From: Mesorhizobium sp. GbtcB19 | GTDB taxonomy: Bacteria > Pseudomonadota > Alphaproteobacteria > Rhizobiales > Rhizobiaceae | Assembly (NCBI RefSeq): GCF_019091085.1 | Contig: NZ_JAGXJY010000002.1 | Coordinates: forward strand, 469,683-533,682 | Length of the DNA stretch: 64,000 nt | Direction of reading: 5' to 3' | Shown: positions 16,995 through 26,600 of the stretch, piece after piece | Layout of the letters: each line of letters begins with the position of its first letter | How positions within the stretch are numbered: the first letter of the stretch is position 1 | Notes under the pieces: generated by a model | Told to the model about the DNA's origin: nothing | Seen by the model: only the letters and a program-made list of their open reading frames with translations | Database searches by the model: none | Position numbers and translations under genes: made by a program

Positions 16995-18187
16995 GCGACG
17001 AAACCGACGCACGTTTCCAGGCCGATCATCACGCGTGGCGCGACCCGGCCAGCGTCGTGGCGCAATGGCAGGACGCGGGAGCAGTCGAGAGCATCCTGCT
17101 CGATGCGGAGGTGACTGGGCCGTGGTGGCAAATTCTGGCCGAGGCCGGGGTTACCTTGTTGGTCAGCCGCGAATATGAACATCTTTTGATGGCGCTCTCC
17201 ATGGCTTCGGGAGCCCCCCGGGTGAGCTACTTGCGGCTGCCGCATCCGTCGGGCATCGCCTTCGACGCGGCATCTGGCCAAGTCCACGTCGCAAGTACAC
17301 GCAATCCGAATGTGCTCTACACGTTGCGGCCTGCGGACCGGCTTCTGCCGCGCAGGGATGTCGAATCGAATTCCGTTGCCGGGCGTGTGCTGATGCCTGC
17401 GAGCGCCCGCTTCCTGCCGGGCAGCACCTATCTGCACGATCTGGCGATGATCGGCGCCGAGCTTCATGCCAGCGCGGTCGGCGAGAACGCCATCGTGGCA
17501 TTCCAGGCCGGCGGCGACAGCCGGCGGGTATGGTGGCCGTCATGCATCGAGGGAGCCGCGGGAGCGGATTTCGGGCTGAACCATTTGCAGCTCAACGGCA
17601 TCGCGGCCGGGCCGAGCCTTGGCGAAAGCTACTTCACCGCGTCCAAGGACGACCTCCTCGGCGCGCGGCCGGGCCAGATCGATTTTGCCGCGGAAGGGCG
17701 CGGCGTGGTTTTCAGCGGCGCGACCCGATCGCCGATGACGCGAGGACTGACCCGACCGCACTCGCCTCGTTTCGTCGGCGGCGCCCTATGGGTAGCCAAC
17801 AGTGGATTCGGCAGCATCGTGAATTGCGAACAGGACGGCAGTTCGGAGATCGTCGCGCGCCTGCCGGGCTGGACCAGGGGCCTATGCACGTTCGGCGACA
17901 TCGCGATCGCCGGAACCTCGAGGATCATCCCGCGATTTCGCGCCTATGCGCCCGGGCTCGACCCCGATAGATGTGTCTGCGGGCTGCACGCGGTCGACGT
18001 CAAAACCGGCCGCATTCTGGCGAGCCTGTCCTGGCCGGCCGGCAACCAGATTTTCGCGATCGAGGCGGTGCCGTCGTCGATGATCGACCGCCTTCCGTTT
18101 GACGGTCTTGAGAGGCAGCCTGATGCGGAGCGCACGCTGTTCTACGCGTGGCAAGACGCTTCCAGTGATCATGCATGGGAGAATTGA
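16991..18187 (+). CDS. TIGR03032-like conserved protein, probable beta-propeller
   Basis: About 398 residues from a proposed TTG at 16991 (TTGA overlap with the glycosyltransferase stop; an upstream ATG at 16937 would lie inside that gene). The sequence has recurring beta-strand motifs such as RLPHPSGIAFD, VASTRNPNVLYTL, LPGSTYLHDLAMIG, NHLQLNGIAAG and LTRPHSPRFVGGALWVANSG, the pattern I know from the TIGR03032 family found in glycan and phytanoyl/sulfotransferase neighbourhoods. Function of that family is unknown. Placement between a glycosyltransferase and a sulfotransferase suggests glycan recognition or modification. Confidence 0.7.
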   Translation: MSDETDARFQADHHAWRDPASVVAQWQDAGAVESILLDAEVTGPWWQILAEAGVTLLVSREYEHLLMALSMASGAPRVSYLRLPHPSGIAFDAASGQVHVASTRNPNVLYTLRPADRLLPRRDVESNSVAGRVLMPASARFLPGSTYLHDLAMIGAELHASAVGENAIVAFQAGGDSRRVWWPSCIEGAAGADFGLNHLQLNGIAAGPSLGESYFTASKDDLLGARPGQIDFAAEGRGVVFSGATRSPMTRGLTRPHSPRFVGGALWVANSGFGSIVNCEQDGSSEIVARLPGWTRGLCTFGDIAIAGTSRIIPRFRAYAPGLDPDRCVCGLHAVDVKTGRILASLSWPAGNQIFAIEAVPSSMIDRLPFDGLERQPDAERTLFYAWQDASSDHAWEN

Positions 18188-19125
18188 TGACCGACGGCTT
18201 TCGCTTGCTGATGCTCGGCGCCATGTACGAGAATGGCGGAAACACCACGCACCGGTTCCTCGACGGACATCCGGAGATGTTCGTCTATCCGTTCGAGTCG
18301 CAGATCGGTACGCGGCTCGTCAACGACGCTTTGACGTCGCTTTTCCCGGTCAAGTACCGCTGGCCGGTATTTGCGCTCGATGCGAGCCCACTGGACGACT
18401 ACAGAGCGATCATCGACGAGGAGTGCAAGGTGCGCGCCCGCACCCCGCATGTCAGCAAGTTTCGCGAAATGGCCTTCGATTTCAGCGACGACAGGCGCTG
18501 CGACCGATATATCGACCATGTGCAGGCCAGTGGCCGCGGCACCGCGAACAACGTCGCGGCATTCTTCAAATCCACCTTCGATGCCTGGAAAGACTACAAC
18601 CGCAGCGGTCGCGAGAAGATCTATGTCGGTTACAGCCCGATCATCACGGTGGACTCCGAGGCGATCCTCGCCGCTGTGCCCGGCGCCCACATGCTGCACG
18701 TCGTGCGCAACCCGTTCTCCGCCTATGCCGACACGAAGAAGCGCCCCGTCCCGATGCGCCTGCCGGACTACATGCGAGCCTGGTGCCTCAACCAGTACCA
18801 CGCGCTCCTTGCCCGCGCACGCCATCCGGACCGGGTCCACATCGTCAGGCTGGAAGATGTCGTGTCCGACGCGCGCAAGGCGCTGGCGCCGGTTCTGTCC
18901 GCGTTGGGCATCGGCGATCATCCCGCGCTTTCGACACCGACATGGAACGGTCAGGCCTTGCGTGAAGTCTACCCGTGGGGAACGATCCGCCGCGCCACGC
19001 CGGACGCCAATCGCGCGACGGCCGCGGAACTCTCGGCCGAGGAACATGCAAGGATCGCCGAGGCCACCTGGCAGTATCTCGACGTCTTCGACTACGGAGA
19101 ATTCGCCAGAATGCGGGCCGGCTGA
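18187..19125 (+). CDS. Sulfotransferase family protein
   Basis: 312 residues; start ATG 18187 overlaps the previous stop by one base (TGATG). The N-terminal phosphosulfate loop appears as LGAMYENGGNTTHRFLDGHP, in the place of the canonical R-S-G-T-T; the second PAPS-binding motif is HVVRNPFSAYADTKKRP near residue 180. Such enzymes move sulfate from PAPS to a hydroxyl or amino group of a sugar or lipid. In this cluster a sulfated exo- or lipopolysaccharide sugar is the natural guess. The altered first loop is shared by some bacterial members, so the enzyme is probably active. Confidence 0.8.
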   Translation: MTDGFRLLMLGAMYENGGNTTHRFLDGHPEMFVYPFESQIGTRLVNDALTSLFPVKYRWPVFALDASPLDDYRAIIDEECKVRARTPHVSKFREMAFDFSDDRRCDRYIDHVQASGRGTANNVAAFFKSTFDAWKDYNRSGREKIYVGYSPIITVDSEAILAAVPGAHMLHVVRNPFSAYADTKKRPVPMRLPDYMRAWCLNQYHALLARARHPDRVHIVRLEDVVSDARKALAPVLSALGIGDHPALSTPTWNGQALREVYPWGTIRRATPDANRATAAELSAEEHARIAEATWQYLDVFDYGEFARMRAG

Positions 19126-19126
19126 G

Positions 19127-20116
19127 ATGCAGCGCGTCGTCGTGACCGGCGGCAGCGGCTTTGTCGGCGCTGGTTTGGTCAGACGGCTGCTATCTATGGA
19201 TTGGCAGGTCGATCTCCTGCTGCGGCCGGCCTTCACGACCTGGCGTGTTCCCGCAGGGCAGAAGAGGCTTTCGACGCATCTGGTCGATCTGACGGACGCA
19301 TCGTCGGTCGGCACGCTGCTGCAGCGACTGCGGCCCCGCTACGTGTTCCATCTGGCCGCGCATGGCGCGTATTCTTGGCAGACCGATTCCGCCAGGATTG
19401 CCAGCACCAACCTGGAGGCAACCCGCACGTTGGCGCTTGCTTCGCTCGAGGCGGGTATCGAAGCCTTCGTGCATACGGGAAGTTCCCTGGAATACGGCCG
19501 CAAGCGGCACGCCCCTTTCGAGGATGCGCCGGCCGAACCTGAAGGGGCTTATGCGATCTCGAAGGCGGCGGCGACCGCCTTCTGTCGCGATCTCGCCCGA
19601 CAATCAGGGGTCCGCATTCCGACGCTTCGCCTCTATTCGGTCTACGGGCCGTGGGAAGAGCCGCGGCGCCTCGTGCCGTCACTGCTTCTTCATGCCCTGG
19701 CGGGGCAATGGCCGCCGCTTGCAAATCCCGACACGGCCCGGGATTTCGTCTGGCTCGAAGACGTGATCGACGCCTTGATCATTGCCGCTACCCGTCCGCT
19801 GACGGATCCAGGCGCCATATTCAACATCGGCACCGGCCGGCAAACCACGCTGAGGAAAATCGTCGATCTCGTGCGCGGCATGACCGGCTGCAAAGCTGAA
19901 CCGCATTGGCAGAGCATGCCCGATCGGAACTGGGACACGGATGTCTGGCAGGCCGAGACCCGACGCGCGGCAGCGGAGCTGGGCTGGAGCGCGCAAACGA
20001 CGTTGCGGACCGGTATGCGAAAAACGATGGAATGGCTGCGGGAAGATCGCGAACGCCTCGACTTCTATCGAACAAGCCTCGGCCTCGCCGCTCCCCCCGC
20101 TACCAGTTCAGGCTGA
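19127..20116 (+). CDS. NAD-dependent epimerase/dehydratase (extended SDR)
   Basis: 329 residues from ATG 19127, one base after the sulfotransferase stop. The Rossmann motif GGSGFVG is at residues 8-14, the catalytic residues are present as HTGSSLEYG and YAISK (Tyr-x-x-x-Lys), and the C-terminal substrate domain contains RDFVWLEDVIDAL and NIGTGRQTTLRKIV. Family members epimerise, dehydrate or reduce nucleotide sugars such as UDP-glucose or CDP/GDP-hexoses. It closes the plus-strand sugar series. The exact substrate cannot be read from the sequence. Confidence 0.88.
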   Translation: MQRVVVTGGSGFVGAGLVRRLLSMDWQVDLLLRPAFTTWRVPAGQKRLSTHLVDLTDASSVGTLLQRLRPRYVFHLAAHGAYSWQTDSARIASTNLEATRTLALASLEAGIEAFVHTGSSLEYGRKRHAPFEDAPAEPEGAYAISKAAATAFCRDLARQSGVRIPTLRLYSVYGPWEEPRRLVPSLLLHALAGQWPPLANPDTARDFVWLEDVIDALIIAATRPLTDPGAIFNIGTGRQTTLRKIVDLVRGMTGCKAEPHWQSMPDRNWDTDVWQAETRRAAAELGWSAQTTLRTGMRKTMEWLREDRERLDFYRTSLGLAAPPATSSG

Positions 20117-20205
20117 AGACACCGACCAATCGCCGATAACGTGGCCAGGGTCTGTGGCCGTTGGCGACATGCAAGGATCGGCGTCCTAGCTGGGACAGCC
20201 GGCCT

Positions 20206-20583
20206 CTATTTTGAGGAAAATGGCTGGGAGGCGGAACCGCTGGCCAAAACTTTTCCTGACGAATCCACCGCCTTCACGGTGATGTTGTAAAAATGGGTTC
20301 CGCTATCCGGGCATGGCCCTTTGTAATGGAACGCGCCGTAGGGCAGCGATGTTTGCCCCTTATAAGCAACAGTCCCGCCGCCGTGATCGTAAGATGAACT
20401 GCTGTCCGTCATCTTGATCTGCAGTTTTGTCGTTCCCGCAGGCACGCCCGACACCGTTATCGGTGGCGATTTCGGGTCAAAGCATTTCTTCGTCGGGCCC
20501 CATGCGAATGAAACGCCCATGCCGGAGGCAAATGCATTCGATGCGACGATCGCAAACCCAAGCGCAAGTAACAGTCTTTTCAT
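20206..20583 (-). CDS. Small secreted PEBP-like (YbhB-related) protein
   Basis: 125 residues. A signal peptide (MKRLLLALGFAIVASNAFA) is followed by a compact domain with SPPITVSGVPAGTTKLQIKM and GAFHYKGPCPDSGTHFYNITV, matching the 'PPI..SGVPxGTxxL' and 'HxYxGPCPPxG.H.Y' motifs of phosphatidylethanolamine-binding/YbhB-type proteins, shortened. The biological role of bacterial YbhB proteins is unclear. It sits alone between the sugar cluster and the autotransporter. Confidence 0.72.
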   Translation of the reverse strand: MKRLLLALGFAIVASNAFASGMGVSFAWGPTKKCFDPKSPPITVSGVPAGTTKLQIKMTDSSSSYDHGGGTVAYKGQTSLPYGAFHYKGPCPDSGTHFYNITVKAVDSSGKVLASGSASQPFSSK

Positions 20584-20667
20584 AATTTCCCCAATTTCCG
20601 AATCAACGAAAGAAACGACGCAAAATAGGCCAATGCCACCTCCGTTCGAGGGGCCGTCCGCTCTCCT

Positions 20668-23600
20668 CTACCAGTTCAGCTTGAAGCCGACATCGCCGCC
20701 ATAGCTCTGCAAACCGTCGCCGAACTTGCCGTCGAAGGCGGCGAACATGGAAGTGTTCGAGCCCCAGTTCATCTTTAGCCCCGCATTGACGGCAACCGCG
20801 TCCTCGGCTGCCGAGGCGCCCTGGATGACGAACGAGGTGCCCGGCGCCGCCTGGAAGCTCGGCTTCACCGAACGGTCCGTCTCGAATTCGTGCACCCAGG
20901 CCGCGCGGCCCCAGGCCTGCAGCGACCGGCCGTCGCCGACGCCGATCGTGGTGTCGAGTTGCAGGCCGAGCGAGACCGGCAGCGAGGTGATGACGCGGTG
21001 ATCGAAGCTCAGGCCCAACGCGCCGCCATCTGGCGAAGTCTCATCGAAACCATCCATCGACAGCAGTGCGAACTGCAATCCGGCGAACGGCGTGATCGCC
21101 CCCTCGCCCACCTGCTGCCGCCAGCCGGCCTCGATGTTGGTGCCGAAACCGGCGCTCAGGAAATTGCTGCGCCAGTTCTCGGTCGTCAAACCGGCCACCG
21201 GATCGATTGGCGAGTCCGAACCGGGCACGGCCGTGGCGCGGTGGATGTTGTTGTTGTAGAGGCCGAAGGCAAGCGCGCCGTCGATATAGAACTGGTCCCA
21301 TTTGCGCGCGACATAGGCGCCGGCCTGGGCACCGACGATGTTGCCCGAAGTCTGGCGGTCGTCGACGGCAAATGAACCCGCGGAGCCACCGAGCGCGAAG
21401 CCCACCAGCATGTCGGGATCACCCGTGGTCTCCATGCCGGCGGCGAGGTTGCCGCTCCTGTAGGTGGTGCCGGCACTGCCCAAAGCCGCGTCGCCGCTGA
21501 TTTCGCCGCCATTGCCGCCGGCGCTCGCCCAATAGCTCCAGCGCCGCTGGTCGGGCTGCATGGCCTTGAACGGATCCTTCTTGGGTTTCGCCGGTTCGTC
21601 ATAGGCCTGCGGCGTGACCGTGTGATCCGTCGGATCGGTGCCGACGCCGGTGCGCCAGAAATCGGCCTGGCGGCCCATCGAAGCAAAGAAGCTTTCATAG
21701 GCACCGAACTGCGGCTGCTCGGCACCGGAAACGCCCTCGCCCGAGAGCGAGTCGTAGACGGCGCCGAGTTGGCTGACCGTCGGAATGTAGAACAGCGCCT
21801 GGGCGATCTTCTGGAAATCCGGTGAGGTCGGGCCGCCGCTCTGAATGGCGTTGACCGCGTTCGCGACCGGTATCTGGTTCCCGGTCAGGCCCGTGGGGGC
21901 GAAGCTGATGTCGACCCCGAGATAGACGTCGTTGGCGCCTTGATATTGCAACTCGTATTGCGCGACCGCGCTTTGAACCGAACTGAGTTCCAGTCGGGTG
22001 TGGGAGACGCCGCCATCGGCATGCAGGATGTGGAACGTTTGGCTTCCGGGCTTCGCCGCGGCCGCATCCATGATGTTGAGATCGATTGCTCCGGTCAGAT
22101 CGGCGGTGCCTGTGACGTCGATGAGGTCGGACTGCGGATCGAGATCGACGTCGAGCTTGTAGGCGCCGGTCGAAGCCTGGTTCCAATTGCCGACGAGATT
22201 GGTCGTCATCACATGGTTGTCGCCGCCCGGCGAGAAATAGCCGCTGTCGGCAAAGAGGTTGCCGGTGCCGAGCTTGGCGTCGGCACCGGCATTGAAGATG
22301 GCGTTGGCCGAGTTGGTGAAGCTGTTGGCGCCGGCGCCAAGGTCGAAGGAGCCGGTGACGGTGCCGTAATTGGTGACCGCCTCCTTGGCGTCGCCGGATA
22401 GGATCGCCCAACCGCCCTCCGTGCCGTTCGCGGTCGTGATCGTGCCTTTGTTGCTGATCGTGTTGTTCTTGCCGTCGACGATCCAGACACCGACGCCGAT
22501 ATGATTTGCGTCGGTGGCGCCGCCCGAGACCTTGCCGGTGCTGCTCTTGAGGTTGATCGCAATGTCGCCATTGCCGTCCACGGCCTTGCTCTGCGCGACG
22601 ATGGCGTCCGTGCCGGCGGCGTGGGTGACGACCGACCCGTCGAGATCGACGGTGATGTTGCCGGCAGTGCCGAGATAGCTCTGCGTCGTATCCTTCTTGC
22701 CGCCGTTGCTCTGGGCGAAGATGCCGATGGAGCCGTCGCCATAGGTATCGATCGTGCCGGCATAGTTGACGTGAACGATGCCGGAATCGCCGGCATCGCC
22801 ATTGCTGCCGACGGCCCAGTTCGTGACGGTGTGCACACCTGGGATCAGTTCGTTGCCGAGCGTGCCGAGGATGCCGCCGCCGCCGCCCACCGACTGGGCG
22901 AAGATGCCGGCCGAGGAAGAGCCATGGGTGATGATCGCGCCATTGCCCTCGACGGTGACATCCTTGCCCGAGCCGCCATTGCCGCCGCCCTGGCCGAAGG
23001 CAAAGCCGATGCCGAGGTTGAGCGACGGGATCGGTCCAAGTCCGTTCGCCAGCACGCGATCGACATTACCGGCGACGCCGCCGCCGCCGCCCACCGCCTG
23101 GGCGAAGATGCCATTGGATGCAGCGCCGAAGGTCTCGATCCTGCCGTTGCCGTTGTTGGTGACATGGACGATGCCGCCATCGCCGCCGCTGGTGCCCTTG
23201 CCGCCGACGCCGATCGTGCCGGTGGCTCCGATATTGCCCTTGCCGCCGATGCCGCCGCCGCCGCCCACCGACTGCGCGAAGATACCGTTCGAATTGCTGC
23301 CCCTCGTGGTGATGTTGCCGGTGTTGGTGACCTCGACGAGCCCGCCAATGCCTGACCCGCCGCCATTGCCGCCGACGGCCGCGCCGAGCGAGCTGTAGAG
23401 CTTGGTCTTGCCGAAGGCGAGGTTGGCGATCAGCGCCGCCGGGACCGGGATCAGCTCGTCCGTGCCGAGGATACCGTTGCCGCCGGCGCCGCCGCCGCCG
23501 CCCACGCTCTGCGCATAGATGCCATCGGCAAGCGAACCGTTGGTCGTGATGCTGCCGTCATTGGTGACAACCACGTGGCCGCCGTCGCCCGCCGCGCCGC

Positions 23601-26600
23601 CCTGGCCGCCGACCGCGACCGACATGGCGACGTTGATCAGCGCGTCCGGAGGAGCCTCCCCCTTGCCGACCAGCACATTGAGGGAATGGGCGCGGCCGCC
23701 GATGCCGCCCCCGCCGCCGATCGATTGCGCGAAGATGCCATAGGCGCTGTTGCCGGTGGTCACCGTATCGCCGGCGATGTCCGTGTCGGTGGTGATGAGG
23801 CCGGTTTCGATGTTTCCGTGGTTGTTGACGGTGACGTCCTTGCCGTCGCCCGCGAGCGCGCCATTGCCGCCGACCGCGACCGAAATATTGGTGTTCTGCG
23901 CGCCGGAGCTTGTGGCGTTGTCCCAGCAAAATACGGCACAGCTAGCATTGCCGCCGTCGCCGCCGCCGCCGCCCGCGCTCTGCGCGTAGATGCCGGCCGA
24001 GTTGTCGCCATAGGTACGGATGACCGCCCAGTTGTTGACCGTCGCGGTCGAACCGTCGCCGCCGAGCGCGCCCTGGCCGCCGACGGTGACGCCTATCGAC
24101 GCAAGTGGCAGGTTGCTGTTGTTGATGCCAAGGTTGACGCCGATCGCGAAGCCGCCGTCGCCGCCGCCGCCGCCTATCGACTGGGCCCTGACGCCGTCGG
24201 CGCCGAGGCCGTAGGTGGTGATGGTGGAGTCGGCGACGATCGCGCCGTCATCGTCCTTGCCCGCATCGACGATCACCGCGCCGCCATTCCCGCCTGTGCC
24301 GCCCGTGCCGCCGACGGCGACCGATATGTTGGCCCCCGGCCCCAGCGAGCCGGAGCCCGATCCGGCGTAGCCGCCGGTGCCGCCGCCGCCGCCGACCGAT
24401 TGCGCCCAGATGCCGTGGGCTTCGGTGCCGCGAGTGGTGATGTTTCCGCCATTGGTGACATGCACCGTGTCGCCGATGCTGCCATCGCCACCGCTGCCGC
24501 CGACCGCGACCGAAACGGCAACAGCCGGAATCTCTTCAGGATCGGGCGAAACAGCGAGCGAGAATGCGATCGCACCGCCGCCATTGCCGCCGCCGCCGCC
24601 GACCGATTGCGCGAAGATGCCGTAGGCCTTGATGCCCGAGGTGCTGATGTCGCCCTGGTTGCTGACCGTGACGGTGCCGCCGCTGCTGCCGTCGCCGGCA
24701 TCGCCGCCGACGGCCGCCGATATCGCGCCGACCGCTAGCGCGCCGGCGATGGAAAAGCCGCCATTGCCGCCGCCGCCGCCAAGGCTCTGCGCATTGATGC
24801 CGATCGATCCGTCCGCATGGGTGATGATCGACGAGCCGTTGTTGACGGTGACGGCCTTGGCGATACCACCAGCGGCTCCCTTGCCGCCGAGAGTGACCGT
24901 CAGCGCGATGGCGCCGATCGTGCCGCCGCCGGCAAAGCCGCCATTGCCGCCACCGCCGCCGACCGACTGCGCGAGAATGCCGTGGGCCTGGAGGCCGAAA
25001 GTCTCGATCGTGCCGCCCGTGGTGTTGACGGTGACGATGTCGCCGCTGCCTCCGACATCGGCAGCGCCGCCCATGGCGAGGCCGAAGTTGAACGCGCCGC
25101 CGCCGCTCACCGCGACGGCGCCGCCGCCATCGCCGCCGCCGCCGCCGACCGACTGCGCGAAGATGCCATAGGCGCCGTCGCCCTGGGTGGTGATGTCGCC
25201 CTTGTAGTTGACGGTCACGTCCTTGCCGTCGCCACCGGGGCCGCCCTTGCCGCCGAGCGCGAAGCTGGCGCCGGCGCCGGAGGTGCCGCTCGAAACCGCG
25301 ACCGCAAGGCCGCCCCTGCCACCGCCGCCGCCAACCGACTGCGCGAAGACGCCATAGGCCTTGGCGCCGGTGACGACGGTTTGGCCCAAAAGGTTGGTGG
25401 TGCGCGTGCCGGTGGAGATGTCGGAAGCGATGAGGCCGCTGAGGTTGCCCGGCGTGTTCACGTGGTTGACCTCGACCGATCCGCCGTTGCCGCCCTTGTC
25501 GCCGGAGCCGCCAATGGCGATCGCCACGGCATCACCGACGGTATAGGAGCCGCCGCCATTGCCGCCGCCACCCAGCGACTGAGCGAGAATGCCGACCGAG
25601 TTGTCGCCGGTTGTCGTCAAGTGGTTTGAGGAATTGACGATGACGTTCAGGCCGTTGCCGCCCCCGCCTCCGGAGCCGCCGATGGAGAAGAGGCCGCCGC
25701 TGGAACCGCCATCGCCGCCGCCGCCGCCGATCGACTCCGCCTGGATGGCGGTGCCGGCCGTTGCGATGATGCCGGTATTGTTGACGGTGACCGTGCCGCC
25801 ATTGCTGGTTGAGGAGCCTTTGCCGCCGATGGCGACAAGGCCGCCTGAATCGCCGCCATTGCCGCCGCCGCCGCCGATCGACTGGGCATAGATGCCGCGC
25901 GCCTTCGGTCCGGTGGTGGTCAGCGTGCCGTCATTGGTCACGGTCACCGATCCGCCCGCGCCGCCCGCGCTGCCCTCGCCGCCGATGGCAACCAGGCCGC
26001 CGCTGCCGGAGCCGGTGCCGCCGCCGCCGCCCTTCGATTGCGCCACCGTCGCCTCGGCGCCGACATCCCTGGTGGTTGGGCCGAGATCTGTGACGCTCGA
26101 GTCCGTGCCGCCATATGTCGTAACGCTGGCATGGTTGTTGACGATGACGGTCTTGCCGTCGCCGCCGGAGCCGGCGTCGCCGCCGATGGCCACCAGGCCG
26201 CCTGCGCCGCCCGCATCGCCGCCGCCGCCGCCGATCGACTGCGCCAGGATGCCGAAGGCGCCGACGCCATAGGTGGTGATGTTGCCACCGACATTGTTGT
26301 TGACGGTCACGGTATCGCCGGTGCCGCCGCCGGAGCCGAGCTTGTTGCCGAGCGCGACAAGGCCGCCGGAGTCGCCGGCATTGCCGCCGCTGCCGCCGAG
26401 CGATTGCGCCCAGATGCCGTAGGACCGCGCTCCCTTGGTCTCGATGACGCCGGTGTTGGTGACGGTGACCGTGCCGCCATTGCCGCCGGCGGAGGCCGAG
26501 CCGGGCTGGCCGACGATGCCGAAGCTGTCGCCGCCTGAGCCACCGCCGCCGCCAATCGATTGCGCGAAGATGCCGACGGATTTGTCCTTGTTGGTGGTGA

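Noticed and set aside
22500-25630. Long proline- and alanine-rich plus-strand frames across the autotransporter
   Set aside because: They are the complement of Gly-Gly-Gly repeats (gcc-gcc-gcc) and change frame with the repeat; no start sites or domains.
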